Below the pieces are notes generated by a model, which saw only the letters and a program-made list of their open reading frames with translations, searched no databases and was not told the origin of the DNA. A stretch of 64,000 bases of DNA from the NCBI RefSeq assembly GCF_014764505.1, contig NZ_JACXWX010000008.1, positions 1-64,000 on the forward strand, written 5' to 3'. This document shows, in pieces, positions 46,148-55,549 of the stretch. The translations under genes and the position numbers were made by a program. Source of the stretch: Phormidium tenue FACHB-886 (lineage in GTDB: Bacteria; Cyanobacteriota; Cyanobacteriia; Elainellales; Elainellaceae). Within the stretch, counting starts at the first letter, position 1, and each line of letters opens with the position of its first letter.

Positions 46148-46202
46148 ACCAAATTATTTTATGAAAGCCGCACTATGTGCGGCTTTCATAAAATAATTTG
46201 GT
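46148..46202. terminator. 26-bp perfect inverted repeat, likely bidirectional terminator
   Basis: Left arm 46148-46173 (starts accaaattattttatg) and right arm 46177-46202 (ends cataaaataatttggt) pair perfectly over 26 bases around a 3-base loop. The GC-rich centre aaagccgcac/gtgcggcttt flanked by A/T tails is ideal for termination in both directions between the convergent phosphoesterase and Wzc-like genes. The AT-rich extension beyond the core is longer than termination needs. Confidence 0.8.
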
Positions 46203-46237
46203 AGGCTATTCAAGTGAAACCTGCTGTAAGAGATAGG

Positions 46238-48535
46238 CTAGCGCTCTACAGCCGATCGACTCTGCAACGCGTTTTGGTTGCGAGTGTAGAGACCGCTAGG
46301 GCTATTGTGTTCTCTAAGATAATTTGTCACCAAACTAACACCTGGAACACGCAACGCCGTTAGCTTGTTGAGAACCCGTTCAACAGCCGTACGATTCGTT
46401 TTGCCTGTAGCAATTACCATCAAGATCTCATCCACTTGAGTGGTTAAGAAACTAGCATCTGTCAGCCCAAACAAGTGCGGCGTATCATAAATGACCAGAT
46501 CGTATTTAGACTGAAACTGATCCATCAGAAATTTCATCCGATCGCTGCCCAACAGCCGTGCTGCTCCGGAGATCGAAGGACCCGCAGGCAGCACATATAG
46601 ATTGTCAGTTAGCATCGATAGCCGCATATCCTCAGGGTTCCGGTTGCTGGTGAGTAAATCGCTCAGCCCTTCCTTGTTCTGCAGATTTAAGCGAGTATGA
46701 ATCTGCGGTGATCGCATGTTTGTATCCACCAACAGCACCTTCTGATTAGCTCCGGCGGCAGTTTGAGCAAGGTAGAGGGCAATCGTTGATTTGCCATCAC
46801 CAGGTTCAGCAGAACAAACCATCAGCGATCGAATTGGGGGGTCGGCAAGACGAATGTTGGAATATAGGTCGCTAAAAGCCTCACGGAATGATGCAGTTTC
46901 CAGTCGGCTGTCTTCTTCTCTAGCAGTATCAAAGCCAGATGGGAAATCTAACGATTGCTTAGCCCCTCTAGAAAAGGGAATCAAGCCTACAAGCGGAAGC
47001 TGAATAGCTTCTTGAATATCTTCTACCCCGTAGAAGACATTGCGCGATCTCTCTCGCATTAGCGCTAACGCCAAGCCAAGCAACAGTCCCAGTCCAGCAC
47101 CTGCAATCATCATGCTTGAAGCTTTGTTAGCAACAGGCTGAGGATTGCCATCAACATCACGGGGAAGGGACGGTTTAGAGATTACCTCCCACGGCTTCTC
47201 GGTCTGGGCCGCTTCCACGCGCAGGCTCTCTCGCTGAGTTTGCAGCCGATTCAACGTTTGAGTTGCTATTTCCAAATCACGGGTCAGGTCAGTATATCGC
47301 CGCGCCACTGCTGGAAACTGCTGAAGCTTGCGCTCTACATCACCCCTGGCTTGAGCAATATTTTGAGTCCGGACTCTCAAAATCTCGATCTGGTTAGCTG
47401 TATCCACGAGCTGAGTGATTAAGCCCAGACGAACATCATTCTGAAACGATGTAACTCTGGAATTGCCCGTGCCGCCGCCCGAATTTTCTCCCAAGATAGT
47501 TTGCGCCTGATTGCCTAAAAGAGCTTCCAGGTTCTTCTCACGTTCTCGGAGCGATTGCACCACAGGGCTACTCTCGCTAAATCGAGCGCTTTCGATCGCA
47601 ATTTGCCCACGAATTTCTTGAAGTGCTGCTTGCGTTGCCTGATAGTTGGGGTTCTGGCTTAGCGAGGATGCTGCCAGCGCTTCTTGGGGAGTCAACTGCA
47701 ACTGCCGTTGAAGACTGGCATATAGCCGCAGTTGTTCTTGAAGTTCGCGCTGGCTTGTTAGTTGCTCTGTTGAAATGTCATTGACTTGTCCTGAGAGCTG
47801 CCCACCCTGAGTGGCTGGATCAATTAAGTCGTACTGCTGCTGGAGCTGCTGGAGCTCATCTTGAATACGACTAACCCGCTGCTGCACCTCCGGTAGCTGG
47901 CTATCAATAAATTTAATCCCTTGGCTATAGCTAGTTTTCCGATTCTCTAAACTGTATTGGAGATATTGATCTGCCGTGACCTGCAGAACCTTTTGAACTA
48001 AACCAGGATCGCCCCCCCGATAGGTCACCTTAATAATCTTGGTTGGGTCGGGGGCATCTTCATCTGCTAGTCGCTCTACGATTAACCCTGACCTCAGTTG
48101 AGCAGGGCTAAATTCGGGATACTGCTTCTGAACTTCCTCGGTAATTGCGTCTAGCCGCTCCGGGCTTTTCAAAATTTGCAGCTGGGTTGGATAGTCCAGG
48201 GTGAAGATGTCTCGTCCTGGAACGCCACCCTCAGTCCGGGTAACGGTTAGAGGGTCAGCAATCCTAGCCTCGTTGGTAACAGGTTCCACCAGAAGCTGAA
48301 AATCACCCTCGTATGCAGGAGGGATACTTGTCGCATAGAAAGCGGCTGCCCCAGTCACCAGTGTTGTTACAAAGGCAATTGGCAGCGACTGCCGTTGGAC
48401 AGTGCGCCAAAGCGATCGTAGATTCAGCCCTCGGTTGGGCGGGTTTTCTGTGTCTTCCGGTTCAGGCTGCGGTAGCTGAATCGGCGGACGCCCTCGTTTA
48501 TTAAGGGATAAGGCTTGAGTCTGTTCTGTCTCCAT
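46238..48535 (-). CDS. Wzc-like polysaccharide co-polymerase / BY-kinase
   Basis: About 765 aa from ATG 48535 (METEQTQALSLNKRGRPP), with gagg upstream; the frame extends ten codons further up. The periplasmic Wzz domain lies between the first membrane helix (LPIAFVTTLVTGAAAFYAT) and a second (MMIAGAGLGLLLGLALALM), with a long coiled coil between. The cytoplasmic ATPase has Walker A EPGDGKST, Walker A' LLVDTNMRSPQ and Walker B YDLVIYDTPHLFG. These proteins control exopolysaccharide chain length and assembly. The C-terminus (LYTRNQNALQSRSAVER) lacks the Tyr cluster that is autophosphorylated in E. coli Wzc. It lies next to a Wza-like gene. Confidence 0.9.
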   Translation of the reverse strand: METEQTQALSLNKRGRPPIQLPQPEPEDTENPPNRGLNLRSLWRTVQRQSLPIAFVTTLVTGAAAFYATSIPPAYEGDFQLLVEPVTNEARIADPLTVTRTEGGVPGRDIFTLDYPTQLQILKSPERLDAITEEVQKQYPEFSPAQLRSGLIVERLADEDAPDPTKIIKVTYRGGDPGLVQKVLQVTADQYLQYSLENRKTSYSQGIKFIDSQLPEVQQRVSRIQDELQQLQQQYDLIDPATQGGQLSGQVNDISTEQLTSQRELQEQLRLYASLQRQLQLTPQEALAASSLSQNPNYQATQAALQEIRGQIAIESARFSESSPVVQSLREREKNLEALLGNQAQTILGENSGGGTGNSRVTSFQNDVRLGLITQLVDTANQIEILRVRTQNIAQARGDVERKLQQFPAVARRYTDLTRDLEIATQTLNRLQTQRESLRVEAAQTEKPWEVISKPSLPRDVDGNPQPVANKASSMMIAGAGLGLLLGLALALMRERSRNVFYGVEDIQEAIQLPLVGLIPFSRGAKQSLDFPSGFDTAREEDSRLETASFREAFSDLYSNIRLADPPIRSLMVCSAEPGDGKSTIALYLAQTAAGANQKVLLVDTNMRSPQIHTRLNLQNKEGLSDLLTSNRNPEDMRLSMLTDNLYVLPAGPSISGAARLLGSDRMKFLMDQFQSKYDLVIYDTPHLFGLTDASFLTTQVDEILMVIATGKTNRTAVERVLNKLTALRVPGVSLVTNYLREHNSPSGLYTRNQNALQSRSAVER

Positions 48536-48687
48536 GTTGACCTCTATCTCGCTCGAATGACCCACCCTAGCGCTCTACTGCTTTTCGGTGACCAGTATGC
48601 CCGGATTTACGTTGATTTCTGCATCTTTGACTTGTTCTACACCCGATGCAGCAGGCGGAAAACCATCACAACCCTGCTTGCATTAGC

Positions 48688-50016
48688 TTAATCAAAAATG
48701 TCGAGGATTCGACCAAAGATGCCGTCAAATGGACCAAACACATCATCTACGAAGTCTCGAACCCCTGTGATGCTCGATCGTCCGACCATGATGGTGTCTC
48801 CATCACGGAGTGCAGGATTGTTTTGCTCATTGATGCCAGCTGCCATATCGACTGGAACAGTCCGTTTGACAGCTGTGCCATCGGTGTTCAGCCGCACTAA
48901 CTCCACGCGGCTGCGGCGTGCCCTGCGACTATCAAACCCACCTGCTGCCATGAGCGCCTGATTCAATGAGGTGTTGGGCGGTACTTCTACAATGCCAGGT
49001 GCAACAACTTCACCAACAACATTCACACGAATAATTTCAGGTGCAAAGCTAGCAGAACCGTTGAGTAATGCTTCATCAGAGCTGAGGGTTTCAGCTCTAG
49101 GAATAACCAGCGTGTCGCGATCGCGCAAGGCAACGTCTTGAGAGAGTTCTCCTGACCGCAGCAATTCCCAAAGATTGACATCAATCACTTGCTCCGAACC
49201 GTCTGGCAAAGCGCGACGCAGTTGAACCTGCCGCAGATTGGCTAGCTGCGTAATACCACCGGCCGCTTGAAGAGCCTGTGTTACGCTGGGCCATTGGCTA
49301 GCAGCCCCTGCGCCTGCCGCATCTGGAGTGCCGACCAGCACCACGTTAGTCTCTCCTGCGGGACTGATGATATATGAGCCAGGGCGTTTCACCTCACCCA
49401 CCACACTCACACGCAGTGTCCGAGCTGTGCCCAAATTCACAGTGATAATAGGATTGCGAATAAATGGAGCGTAGGCTTGAGTTAAAACATCTGCCGCCTG
49501 CTCCAGGGTTAACCCTTGCACCAGTACCCGACCCACCCAGGGCAGATTGATCGAGCCGTCGATCAACACTGTGTATCTACCTGCATCGCCGCTAAATTCT
49601 GGAACATCAAAAATATCAATGCCAATCTGGTCACCAGGACCCAATACGTAGGTATCCTCTTGCGGTAAAACACCTGGAGGAGCGACAACAGCTCCACGGG
49701 TGGGAATAGGATTAGGCGATAGTGCTGGCTCTGGAATAGGTGTAGCAGACGATGGCGTAGAGGGAACAATTTCCGCGTCTTGCAGCGGCATAGATGGGGT
49801 AGGTGTAGTAGCTGGCGTTCGGGCAGGAGCGGTTTGCGCGACACTTGGTACTATCGTGGCTGCTGAAGCGATCGCCACTACCGCCAACCCCATCATGGGT
49901 TGGAATCCCCTTATCCTGAGACACTTCACAAAGCCACGAGAGTCTCTTTGTAAAGATTGAAACTTATTATCCTGGGGCTGCTCAGCAGCCTGGAACCTGC
50001 TAACCGTCGCTCTCAT
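48688..50016 (-). CDS. Wza-like polysaccharide export protein
   Basis: About 442 aa from ATG 50016 (MRATVSRFQAAEQ); an in-frame GTG lies at 50052. A signal-like segment (MMGLAVVAIASAATIVPSVAQ) starts about 40 residues in, then a Pro/Thr-rich linker. The polysaccharide export domain has YVLGPGDQIGIDIFDVPEF and NLPWVGRVLVQGLTLEQA, followed by two SLBB-type domains (VSVVGEVKRPGSYII and VNVVGEVVAPGIVEVPP). It would form the periplasmic and outer-membrane channel for exopolysaccharide. No lipobox is obvious. It precedes the Wzc-like gene on this strand. Confidence 0.9.
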   Translation of the reverse strand: MRATVSRFQAAEQPQDNKFQSLQRDSRGFVKCLRIRGFQPMMGLAVVAIASAATIVPSVAQTAPARTPATTPTPSMPLQDAEIVPSTPSSATPIPEPALSPNPIPTRGAVVAPPGVLPQEDTYVLGPGDQIGIDIFDVPEFSGDAGRYTVLIDGSINLPWVGRVLVQGLTLEQAADVLTQAYAPFIRNPIITVNLGTARTLRVSVVGEVKRPGSYIISPAGETNVVLVGTPDAAGAGAASQWPSVTQALQAAGGITQLANLRQVQLRRALPDGSEQVIDVNLWELLRSGELSQDVALRDRDTLVIPRAETLSSDEALLNGSASFAPEIIRVNVVGEVVAPGIVEVPPNTSLNQALMAAGGFDSRRARRSRVELVRLNTDGTAVKRTVPVDMAAGINEQNNPALRDGDTIMVGRSSITGVRDFVDDVFGPFDGIFGRILDIFD

Positions 50017-50423
50017 AGCTTTACCGGAATTCTGATCGTGAAGATTTAACACTGCTTGTTCTAGTTCGACCCTGTGAACCGTAGATTCCCCTACTTGCTT
50101 TCCTGTTCCCTGTGCTAAATAGAAAAATCCGGAAGATTACAAAGTAAATTTACGGGGTTGAAAGGCGCGTAGTCCTGTAAATATGCGTCTAAACTATCAC
50201 AGGTTTTCACCAGAAGTGGCAAAATCTGTCTGCAGAGTCCGGTTTTTCACCAAGTTAAAATCGTATCTTCGCAAAAACTTTGTACTTTTAAACTTGTTCA
50301 AAACTTTGTACAAGTCCTCTTTATACTAATCGTGAGTTTATATGCTTTTACAAGATTCTGACTAGGCTAGTTACAGAGCATCCCCTCAGGAATTCGTACT
50401 TAAGAACTTTCCTAAGAACTACC
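50017..50423. promoter_or_regulatory. Divergent control region of the exopolysaccharide locus
   Basis: About 400 AT-rich bases between the Wza-like gene (- strand) and the GT2 gene (+ strand), so both promoters must lie here. The 12-mer aaaactttgtac occurs at 50274-50285 and 50300-50311, 26 bases apart. The pair is a candidate operator. Confidence 0.45.
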
Positions 50424-51410
50424 ATGTCTGACGTAATTCAGCCAGATTCATCTCGCTTGCATATCGTTGTCCTCAACTACCGCACTCCAGATCTGACCGT
50501 AGACTGTCTTCAGTCTTTAGTGAGCGAAGTCAGCACATTACCTGGAACCCACGTGACCGTAGTGGATAATGCCTCTGGGGATGAGTCCGTTGAGAAGATC
50601 GGCACTGCGATCGCCAAGCATGGATGGGACACCTGGATAACCTTCCTACCACTTCCAAAGAACGGTGGCTATGCCTTTGGCAACAATGCCGCAATTCGTC
50701 CAGTGTTGGCTTCCAATCCACCCCCTTATATTCTGCTGCTTAACCCAGATACGATCGTTCGTCCTGGTGCAATTAAGGCATTAGTCAACTTTATGGATGC
50801 CCATCCTAACGCTGGCATTGCAGGCAGCCGCTTAGAAGATCTAGATGAGACACCACAACAGTCTGCTTTTCGCTTTCCCTCCATATTCAGTGAGTTAGAT
50901 GGCGGTTTGCGGCTAGGTATAATCTCTAATCTGCTGTCTAGGTGGGTAATCGCGCCGCCTGTTTCCGAGGTAGAGTGCCCAACAGATTGGGTAGCAGGAG
51001 CCAGCATGATCGTGCGGCGGGAAGTGTTTGAGGCGATTGGCTTAATGGACGAAAAGTATTTCCTTTATTTTGAGGAAGTAGATTTCTGTTTGGCGTCTCA
51101 TCGGGCGGGATGGCAGTGTTGGTATGTCCCTGAAAGCCGTGTGGTTCATTTTGTGGGGCAAAGCTCTGGTGTGACCGATACCAAGCGCCAGCCCAAGCGC
51201 CGTCCCACCTACTGGTTTGACTCTAGACGACGCTACTTCGTGAAGAATTATGGCTGGTGGTATGCTGTGCTGACAGAGGCAGCTTGGGCATCTGGTTTTG
51301 CTCTCTGGCGTCTACGGCGCTTGATCCAGCGTAAACCTGATACCGATCCGCCTAACATGCTAAGTGACTTTCTGCTGAATAGCGTTCTTTTAAAGGGGGC
51401 AGAAATTTGA
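50424..51410 (+). CDS. GT2 family glycosyltransferase (WbbL-like)
   Basis: A 328-aa GT-A fold glycosyltransferase, similar in pattern to rhamnosyltransferases of the WbbL type that build O-antigen or exopolysaccharide. Motifs are IVVLNYRTPDLTVDCLQSL, VTVVDNASGDES, the metal/nucleotide site LLLNPDTIVRPGA, and the acceptor region GASMIVRREVFEAIGLMDE followed by YFLYFEEVDFC. No membrane helix is evident. The stop overlaps the start of the acetyltransferase gene. Its place opposite the export genes suggests it makes part of the same polysaccharide. Confidence 0.9.
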   Translation: MSDVIQPDSSRLHIVVLNYRTPDLTVDCLQSLVSEVSTLPGTHVTVVDNASGDESVEKIGTAIAKHGWDTWITFLPLPKNGGYAFGNNAAIRPVLASNPPPYILLLNPDTIVRPGAIKALVNFMDAHPNAGIAGSRLEDLDETPQQSAFRFPSIFSELDGGLRLGIISNLLSRWVIAPPVSEVECPTDWVAGASMIVRREVFEAIGLMDEKYFLYFEEVDFCLASHRAGWQCWYVPESRVVHFVGQSSGVTDTKRQPKRRPTYWFDSRRRYFVKNYGWWYAVLTEAAWASGFALWRLRRLIQRKPDTDPPNMLSDFLLNSVLLKGAEI

Positions 51411-52006
51411 GCATTCTCAAATCGATCGCAAAGGGACAGCAGCCTGTAATCCCAGAAGTTGAGGCAGTCAGTGAAACACTGAGCCTCTGGCGACAAATTA
51501 AAGAAGATTGGGAAGCACATGGACGCGACTGGACAAAACCAGGATTTCGGGCTGTAGCAATCTACCGCTTCGGCGTTTGGCGGATGCAGGTAGAGCCAAA
51601 ACTGCTGAGAGCACCGTTAAGTCTGCTGTATCGATCGCTCTATCGCAAAGTTCGTAATGGCTACGGAATTGACTTGCCCTACACCGCGAAGCTAGGGCGT
51701 AGAGTTGTGATTGAACATCAGAACGGAATTATTATTCACGGGTATAGCGTGATTGGGGATGATAGCATCATTCGGCAAGGCGTAACGCTGGGCAATCGCT
51801 ATCTTGATCGACCCTTCGATGCACCTAAACTGGGGGCAAGAGTCAATGTGGGGGCAGGTGCAAAGATCTTAGGGAATGTTCAGATTGGTGATGATGCCAG
51901 CATCGGTGCTAATGCAGTTGTTCTGTCTGACATTCCATTTGGGCAAACTGCTGTAGGCATCCCTGCAAAGATTCTTCAGCCTAAAACTGTAGAAAGCCTG
52001 AACTAA
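51407..52006 (+). CDS. Hexapeptide-repeat acetyltransferase (serine acetyltransferase-like)
   Basis: A 199-aa left-handed beta-helix acyltransferase of the CysE-like group. The hexapeptide part runs from about residue 88 (AKLGRRVVIEHQNGIIIHGY, then IGDDSIIRQGVTLGN) to VGIPAKILQP. The start is TTG 51407, overlapping the GT2 stop by four bases (TTGA), which implies translational coupling. In exopolysaccharide loci such proteins O-acetylate sugars, so that is the more likely role here than cysteine synthesis (inference from context). Confidence 0.85.
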   Translation: MSILKSIAKGQQPVIPEVEAVSETLSLWRQIKEDWEAHGRDWTKPGFRAVAIYRFGVWRMQVEPKLLRAPLSLLYRSLYRKVRNGYGIDLPYTAKLGRRVVIEHQNGIIIHGYSVIGDDSIIRQGVTLGNRYLDRPFDAPKLGARVNVGAGAKILGNVQIGDDASIGANAVVLSDIPFGQTAVGIPAKILQPKTVESLN

Positions 52007-52061
52007 GCCATTAGTATAGCCTTACGTCTGGACGGCGCGAAGTTTCACAAAGTTGGTATCA

Positions 52062-52115
52062 GACGCTGCAAAAAGGGAATGGAAGCAATTGTTTTCATTC
52101 CCTTTTTGCAGCGTC
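52062..52115. terminator. 20-bp perfect inverted repeat, likely bidirectional terminator
   Basis: Arms 52062-52081 (gacgctgcaaaaagggaatg) and 52096-52115 (its exact reverse complement) around a 14-base loop, between the convergent acetyltransferase (stop 52006) and PPC-TPR gene (stop 52125). The arms contain runs of five A and five T, giving a U-tract within the stem in either direction. Confidence 0.7.
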
Positions 52116-52124
52116 AAGGTTTGA

Positions 52125-52853
52125 CTATGGCATGAGAGAAGAAAAGTGTGGGTAGGAGAAGAGGCTTGATTGCTCGTCTGCTTCTTCAAGGTCTTGAATT
52201 TGATCGCGTACCGCTTGGGCATTTTCGTGATCGCCCACCTTGTCATACAGGTCAGCTGCTCTTTGGTAGTCAGAAAGCAGTGCCTGCATATTGCCTTGAG
52301 CATAATAAACATCGCCGCGATCGAGGTAGGCAATCGGCTGCTCCGGTTGAAGACGAATTGCTTCGGTGTAGGCAGTCAGCGCTTCAGAAAACTTACCTTC
52401 CAGATAAAGATCCATACCGCGAGCATAAGCTTGTTCATAAGCCGTTGCGGGCTTCACGGTGACAGCATAGTCACCACCCTGCCCAGAAACAGATTGCGCC
52501 AGTATTTTGTAGGTTCCATCTTTGGGCAGCGTGATTACGATCGCGGCGTTGAAGGTGCGGGCATAGTCGTCGTTTGTAGCGATTTCGCGACCACTGGGGT
52601 CAAGCAGCGACAGTAAAGGATCGAAGGCATCGCTGTTCATTGAGACAACAATTGCCTGCCCTTTTTTGCCAGAGAAGCTGTATTCGTGCTGCAATGGCTC
52701 TAGCGTTCCTCGTTGTTCCAGCAGCGTTTGGGATTGGGCAGTTTGAGCTTGGGTAGGGGTAGACGTCAGGAAAGAAATGCTACTGGCTGTAGCGACAATC
52801 GCCAGCAGCCCTACCTTTTGAGAAAGCGTTCCCAGTTTCATAAACGTTCCCAT
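52125..52853 (-). CDS. Secreted PPC-domain and TPR protein
   Basis: About 242 aa from ATG 52853 (MGTFMKLGTLSQK) or slightly less from 52841; the open frame reaches 52955 but that extension is unlikely. A signal peptide (VGLLAIVATASSISFLTSTPTQAQ) leads to a pre-peptidase C-terminal-type beta domain at about 40-130 (FSGKKGQAIVVSMNSDAFDP, LLDPSGREIATNDDY, GTYKILAQSVSGQGGDYAV). Two or three TPR units follow (YLEGKFSEALTAYTEAIRL, YYAQGNMQALLSDYQRAA). It should act outside the cytoplasm, probably in protein contacts. The specific role is unknown. It ends in a long convergent inverted repeat. Confidence 0.82.
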   Translation of the reverse strand: MGTFMKLGTLSQKVGLLAIVATASSISFLTSTPTQAQTAQSQTLLEQRGTLEPLQHEYSFSGKKGQAIVVSMNSDAFDPLLSLLDPSGREIATNDDYARTFNAAIVITLPKDGTYKILAQSVSGQGGDYAVTVKPATAYEQAYARGMDLYLEGKFSEALTAYTEAIRLQPEQPIAYLDRGDVYYAQGNMQALLSDYQRAADLYDKVGDHENAQAVRDQIQDLEEADEQSSLFSYPHFSSLMP

Positions 52854-53082
52854 ATTGATTTGAGCTATAGAATTTGGTGAAGTTGCAGTCCGATTTTGAA
52901 TTCCCGAATTGGAATTGCGGTTCGATCTGTAGCTTTTGATCTGCTTTGTCTGCAAAGATTGACTCCAAAGCTAGCGATCGGGTTTCCAGACTGTCGTTGA
53001 ATAGAGATTGGGCGATGTCTCGAATAGTTTCTAGAATTTAGGTATAGTTCGTTTGCACTATTCGCGGTGCTGATTGCTGCTT

Positions 53083-55494
53083 ATGCCGGAACAATTGCAA
53101 TGGCAAATTCAGCCTCTCCTTGAGCCACCTACTTGGTTTGTTGAGGCAGTTCAATCCTATGCAGGTGAGGCATCAGGGGTGTGGGCAGCTCAGCTACTTT
53201 GGCAGCGTGGCATTCATGATCTCAATCAACTTGCGGGCTTTCTCGAGCCTAACTGCTTCCAACCAACCGATCCATTTGCTTTTGGGCAGGAAATGCAGTG
53301 GGCGATCGATCGGCTCCAGCAAGCACGGCAAAATGCTGAGAAGATCGCAATTTGGGGCGACTTTGACGCAGATGGAATCACTGCAACAGCTGTGCTGTGG
53401 GAAGGGCTGAAGCAATTTTTTTCGCAGGAGCAGCTTACCTATTTCATCCCAAATCGGTTAACTGACTCACACGGGCTATCAACTCAGGGACTGGAGCAGC
53501 TAGCAGCCTGGGGCTGTCAGCTAGTTGTCACCTGTGATACAGGCAGTACTAATTTGGTAGAGATTGAGTTCGCTCGCAAACTCAAGATTGATGTCATCGT
53601 TACCGATCACCATACATTACCGAAGCCTTCTTCCGAACAGCCAGCAGAAAACCGCCCTCCCGTAACTGCTATTCTCAACCCCCGTTTCCTTGGGGCAGAT
53701 CACCCCTTGGCTCATCTATCTGGCGTTGCCGTAGCTTATAAGCTAGTGGAAGCGCTTTACAAGACGCTTCCCGATGTACCCCAGCAGCCGATCGAAACGC
53801 TGTTGGATTTGGTAGCGATCGGGCTGATCGCCGATTTGGTGGAGCTTACGGGAGATTGCCGCTATCTGGCACAGCGCGGTATTGCCCAACTTCAAAAAAA
53901 TCGCGGCGATGCCGCGCCCCGCCCCGGTATCGCTAAACTGCTGGAGCTGTGTCGTAAAACAGGCGATCGTCCCACAGATATTTCGTTTGGGTTAGGTCCG
54001 CGGATCAATGCGATTAGTCGTATTCAGGGCAATGCCCAGTTTTGCGTAGAGCTGCTGACCAGTCAGGATTGGCAACGCTGCCATCAGTTGGCGATCGAGA
54101 CGGAGGCGGCCAATGGACGGCGAAAGCTCTTGCAACGAGATGTGGTGCGGCAGGTAAAAGCCAAATTAGCACGATTAGATTTGTCTACCACTAGAGCGAT
54201 CGTGTTAGCAGATCCACAGTGGTCGATCGGCATTTTGGGGTTAGTTGCAGGGCAAATTGCCCAAGAATATGGACGACCTACCTTCCTACTGACTTTTTCA
54301 GAATCTGAAGCAGCAATAGAAGATAACTGTAAGCCATTAGCCAAAGGATCAGCGCGATCGGCACAGCAAATTGACCTCTATCCGCTACTAAATGAGCAGT
54401 CCCATCTGCTGCATAGCTTCGGTGGACATCCTTTTGCAGCTGGGCTGAGCTTACCGGTCGATAACATTGCTTTATTTGCAGAAGTAATTAATCAGCGGTT
54501 ACGCCAGCAAACAGCAGAAGCGCCAGCAGCAGCCGTAATTCGAGCAGATTTGACTGTAACAGTTGCCGTACTTCAGCAGGAAAACGGCAAGATGCTGTTT
54601 GATGCGCTAAAGCTACTAGAGCCTTGCGGAATGGGCAATCCTGCTCCTCAGCTATTGATCCGCAACTGCTGGTTTACCAATCCTTGGCATCGAAAATTCA
54701 AGGGGTCGCGGCAGGACGAAGACGGTTTCATTAAGGCTGATTTTTTGCTGTGCGACGAGACAGCCCAGCGTGGTTTTCCTGGGGTTTGGTGGGGGCACTA
54801 CAAAGACGAGATTCCAGTCGGGCAACGGTGCGATGCGATCGTGCAACTCGACTTCAACAGCTACCAAGATACAAAAAGAGACATGCGATACGAGGTGCGA
54901 TTAATTGCCCTCCGCGCTGCTGCATCGGCTGTTGCAACAGACGTACCTCCGCCAATTAAGCCGATTGATTGGATTCTGGACTGGCGAAACGGCAACCGAC
55001 TGCAAGAGAACCAAACCGATGCAGAGGCAGTTTTGCAGATTACAACTTGCCCAAAGAATTGGACGGAACTACAAAGCGAGCTGCAAACAGCCGCTCGGAC
55101 GAAACAAAAACTAGCGCTTGCCTATCCGCAACCCATTTCTTTGCCACCTAGTGAGGTTTGGCAGCAACTCGTTGGAATTGCTAAGTATCTCAGCCGCACC
55201 CAGATGACTGCGACTCCTCGCCTGCTGTGCGAAAAGCTAGACATCGGCGAGCAGGCTTTACAGGTTGGTTTGCAGAGTCTTCAGCTTGTAGGGTTTAGCT
55301 TGACTCAAGCAGATGAACTTCGCTTCTCTTGGAGCGCTGAGGAACTGCAAACTTCTGAAGCCGCAGAAGCGCAGGCGATCGCTTTATTTTCAGCAGCAGT
55401 GCAAGAGGAGCAATTTTATCGCCGCTATTTCTATGAGGTGCCGCTGACGATGCTGCAAACGGTTGCTCAACAGCTAATTCAACAAACATACTAA
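53083..55494 (+). CDS. recJ: RecJ-type single-stranded DNA exonuclease
   Basis: About 803 aa from ATG 53083 (MPEQLQWQIQPLLEPP); three more codons lie upstream in frame. RecJ degrades single-stranded DNA 5' to 3' in recombination and mismatch repair. The DHH domain motifs are IWGDFDADGITATAVLW, the DHH triad VTDHHTLP (Asp175-His177) and GLIADLVELTGD. The DHHA1 part has HSFGGHPFAAGLSL. The first 20 residues are atypical, and the C-terminal third beyond about residue 600 is longer than in E. coli RecJ (577 aa), as is usual for cyanobacterial forms. Confidence 0.93.
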   Translation: MPEQLQWQIQPLLEPPTWFVEAVQSYAGEASGVWAAQLLWQRGIHDLNQLAGFLEPNCFQPTDPFAFGQEMQWAIDRLQQARQNAEKIAIWGDFDADGITATAVLWEGLKQFFSQEQLTYFIPNRLTDSHGLSTQGLEQLAAWGCQLVVTCDTGSTNLVEIEFARKLKIDVIVTDHHTLPKPSSEQPAENRPPVTAILNPRFLGADHPLAHLSGVAVAYKLVEALYKTLPDVPQQPIETLLDLVAIGLIADLVELTGDCRYLAQRGIAQLQKNRGDAAPRPGIAKLLELCRKTGDRPTDISFGLGPRINAISRIQGNAQFCVELLTSQDWQRCHQLAIETEAANGRRKLLQRDVVRQVKAKLARLDLSTTRAIVLADPQWSIGILGLVAGQIAQEYGRPTFLLTFSESEAAIEDNCKPLAKGSARSAQQIDLYPLLNEQSHLLHSFGGHPFAAGLSLPVDNIALFAEVINQRLRQQTAEAPAAAVIRADLTVTVAVLQQENGKMLFDALKLLEPCGMGNPAPQLLIRNCWFTNPWHRKFKGSRQDEDGFIKADFLLCDETAQRGFPGVWWGHYKDEIPVGQRCDAIVQLDFNSYQDTKRDMRYEVRLIALRAAASAVATDVPPPIKPIDWILDWRNGNRLQENQTDAEAVLQITTCPKNWTELQSELQTAARTKQKLALAYPQPISLPPSEVWQQLVGIAKYLSRTQMTATPRLLCEKLDIGEQALQVGLQSLQLVGFSLTQADELRFSWSAEELQTSEAAEAQAIALFSAAVQEEQFYRRYFYEVPLTMLQTVAQQLIQQTY

Positions 55495-55549
55495 TCCAAC
55501 AAATATAAAAGGTAGCGCAATCAAGCTACGCTACCTTCCACAAACGCTT

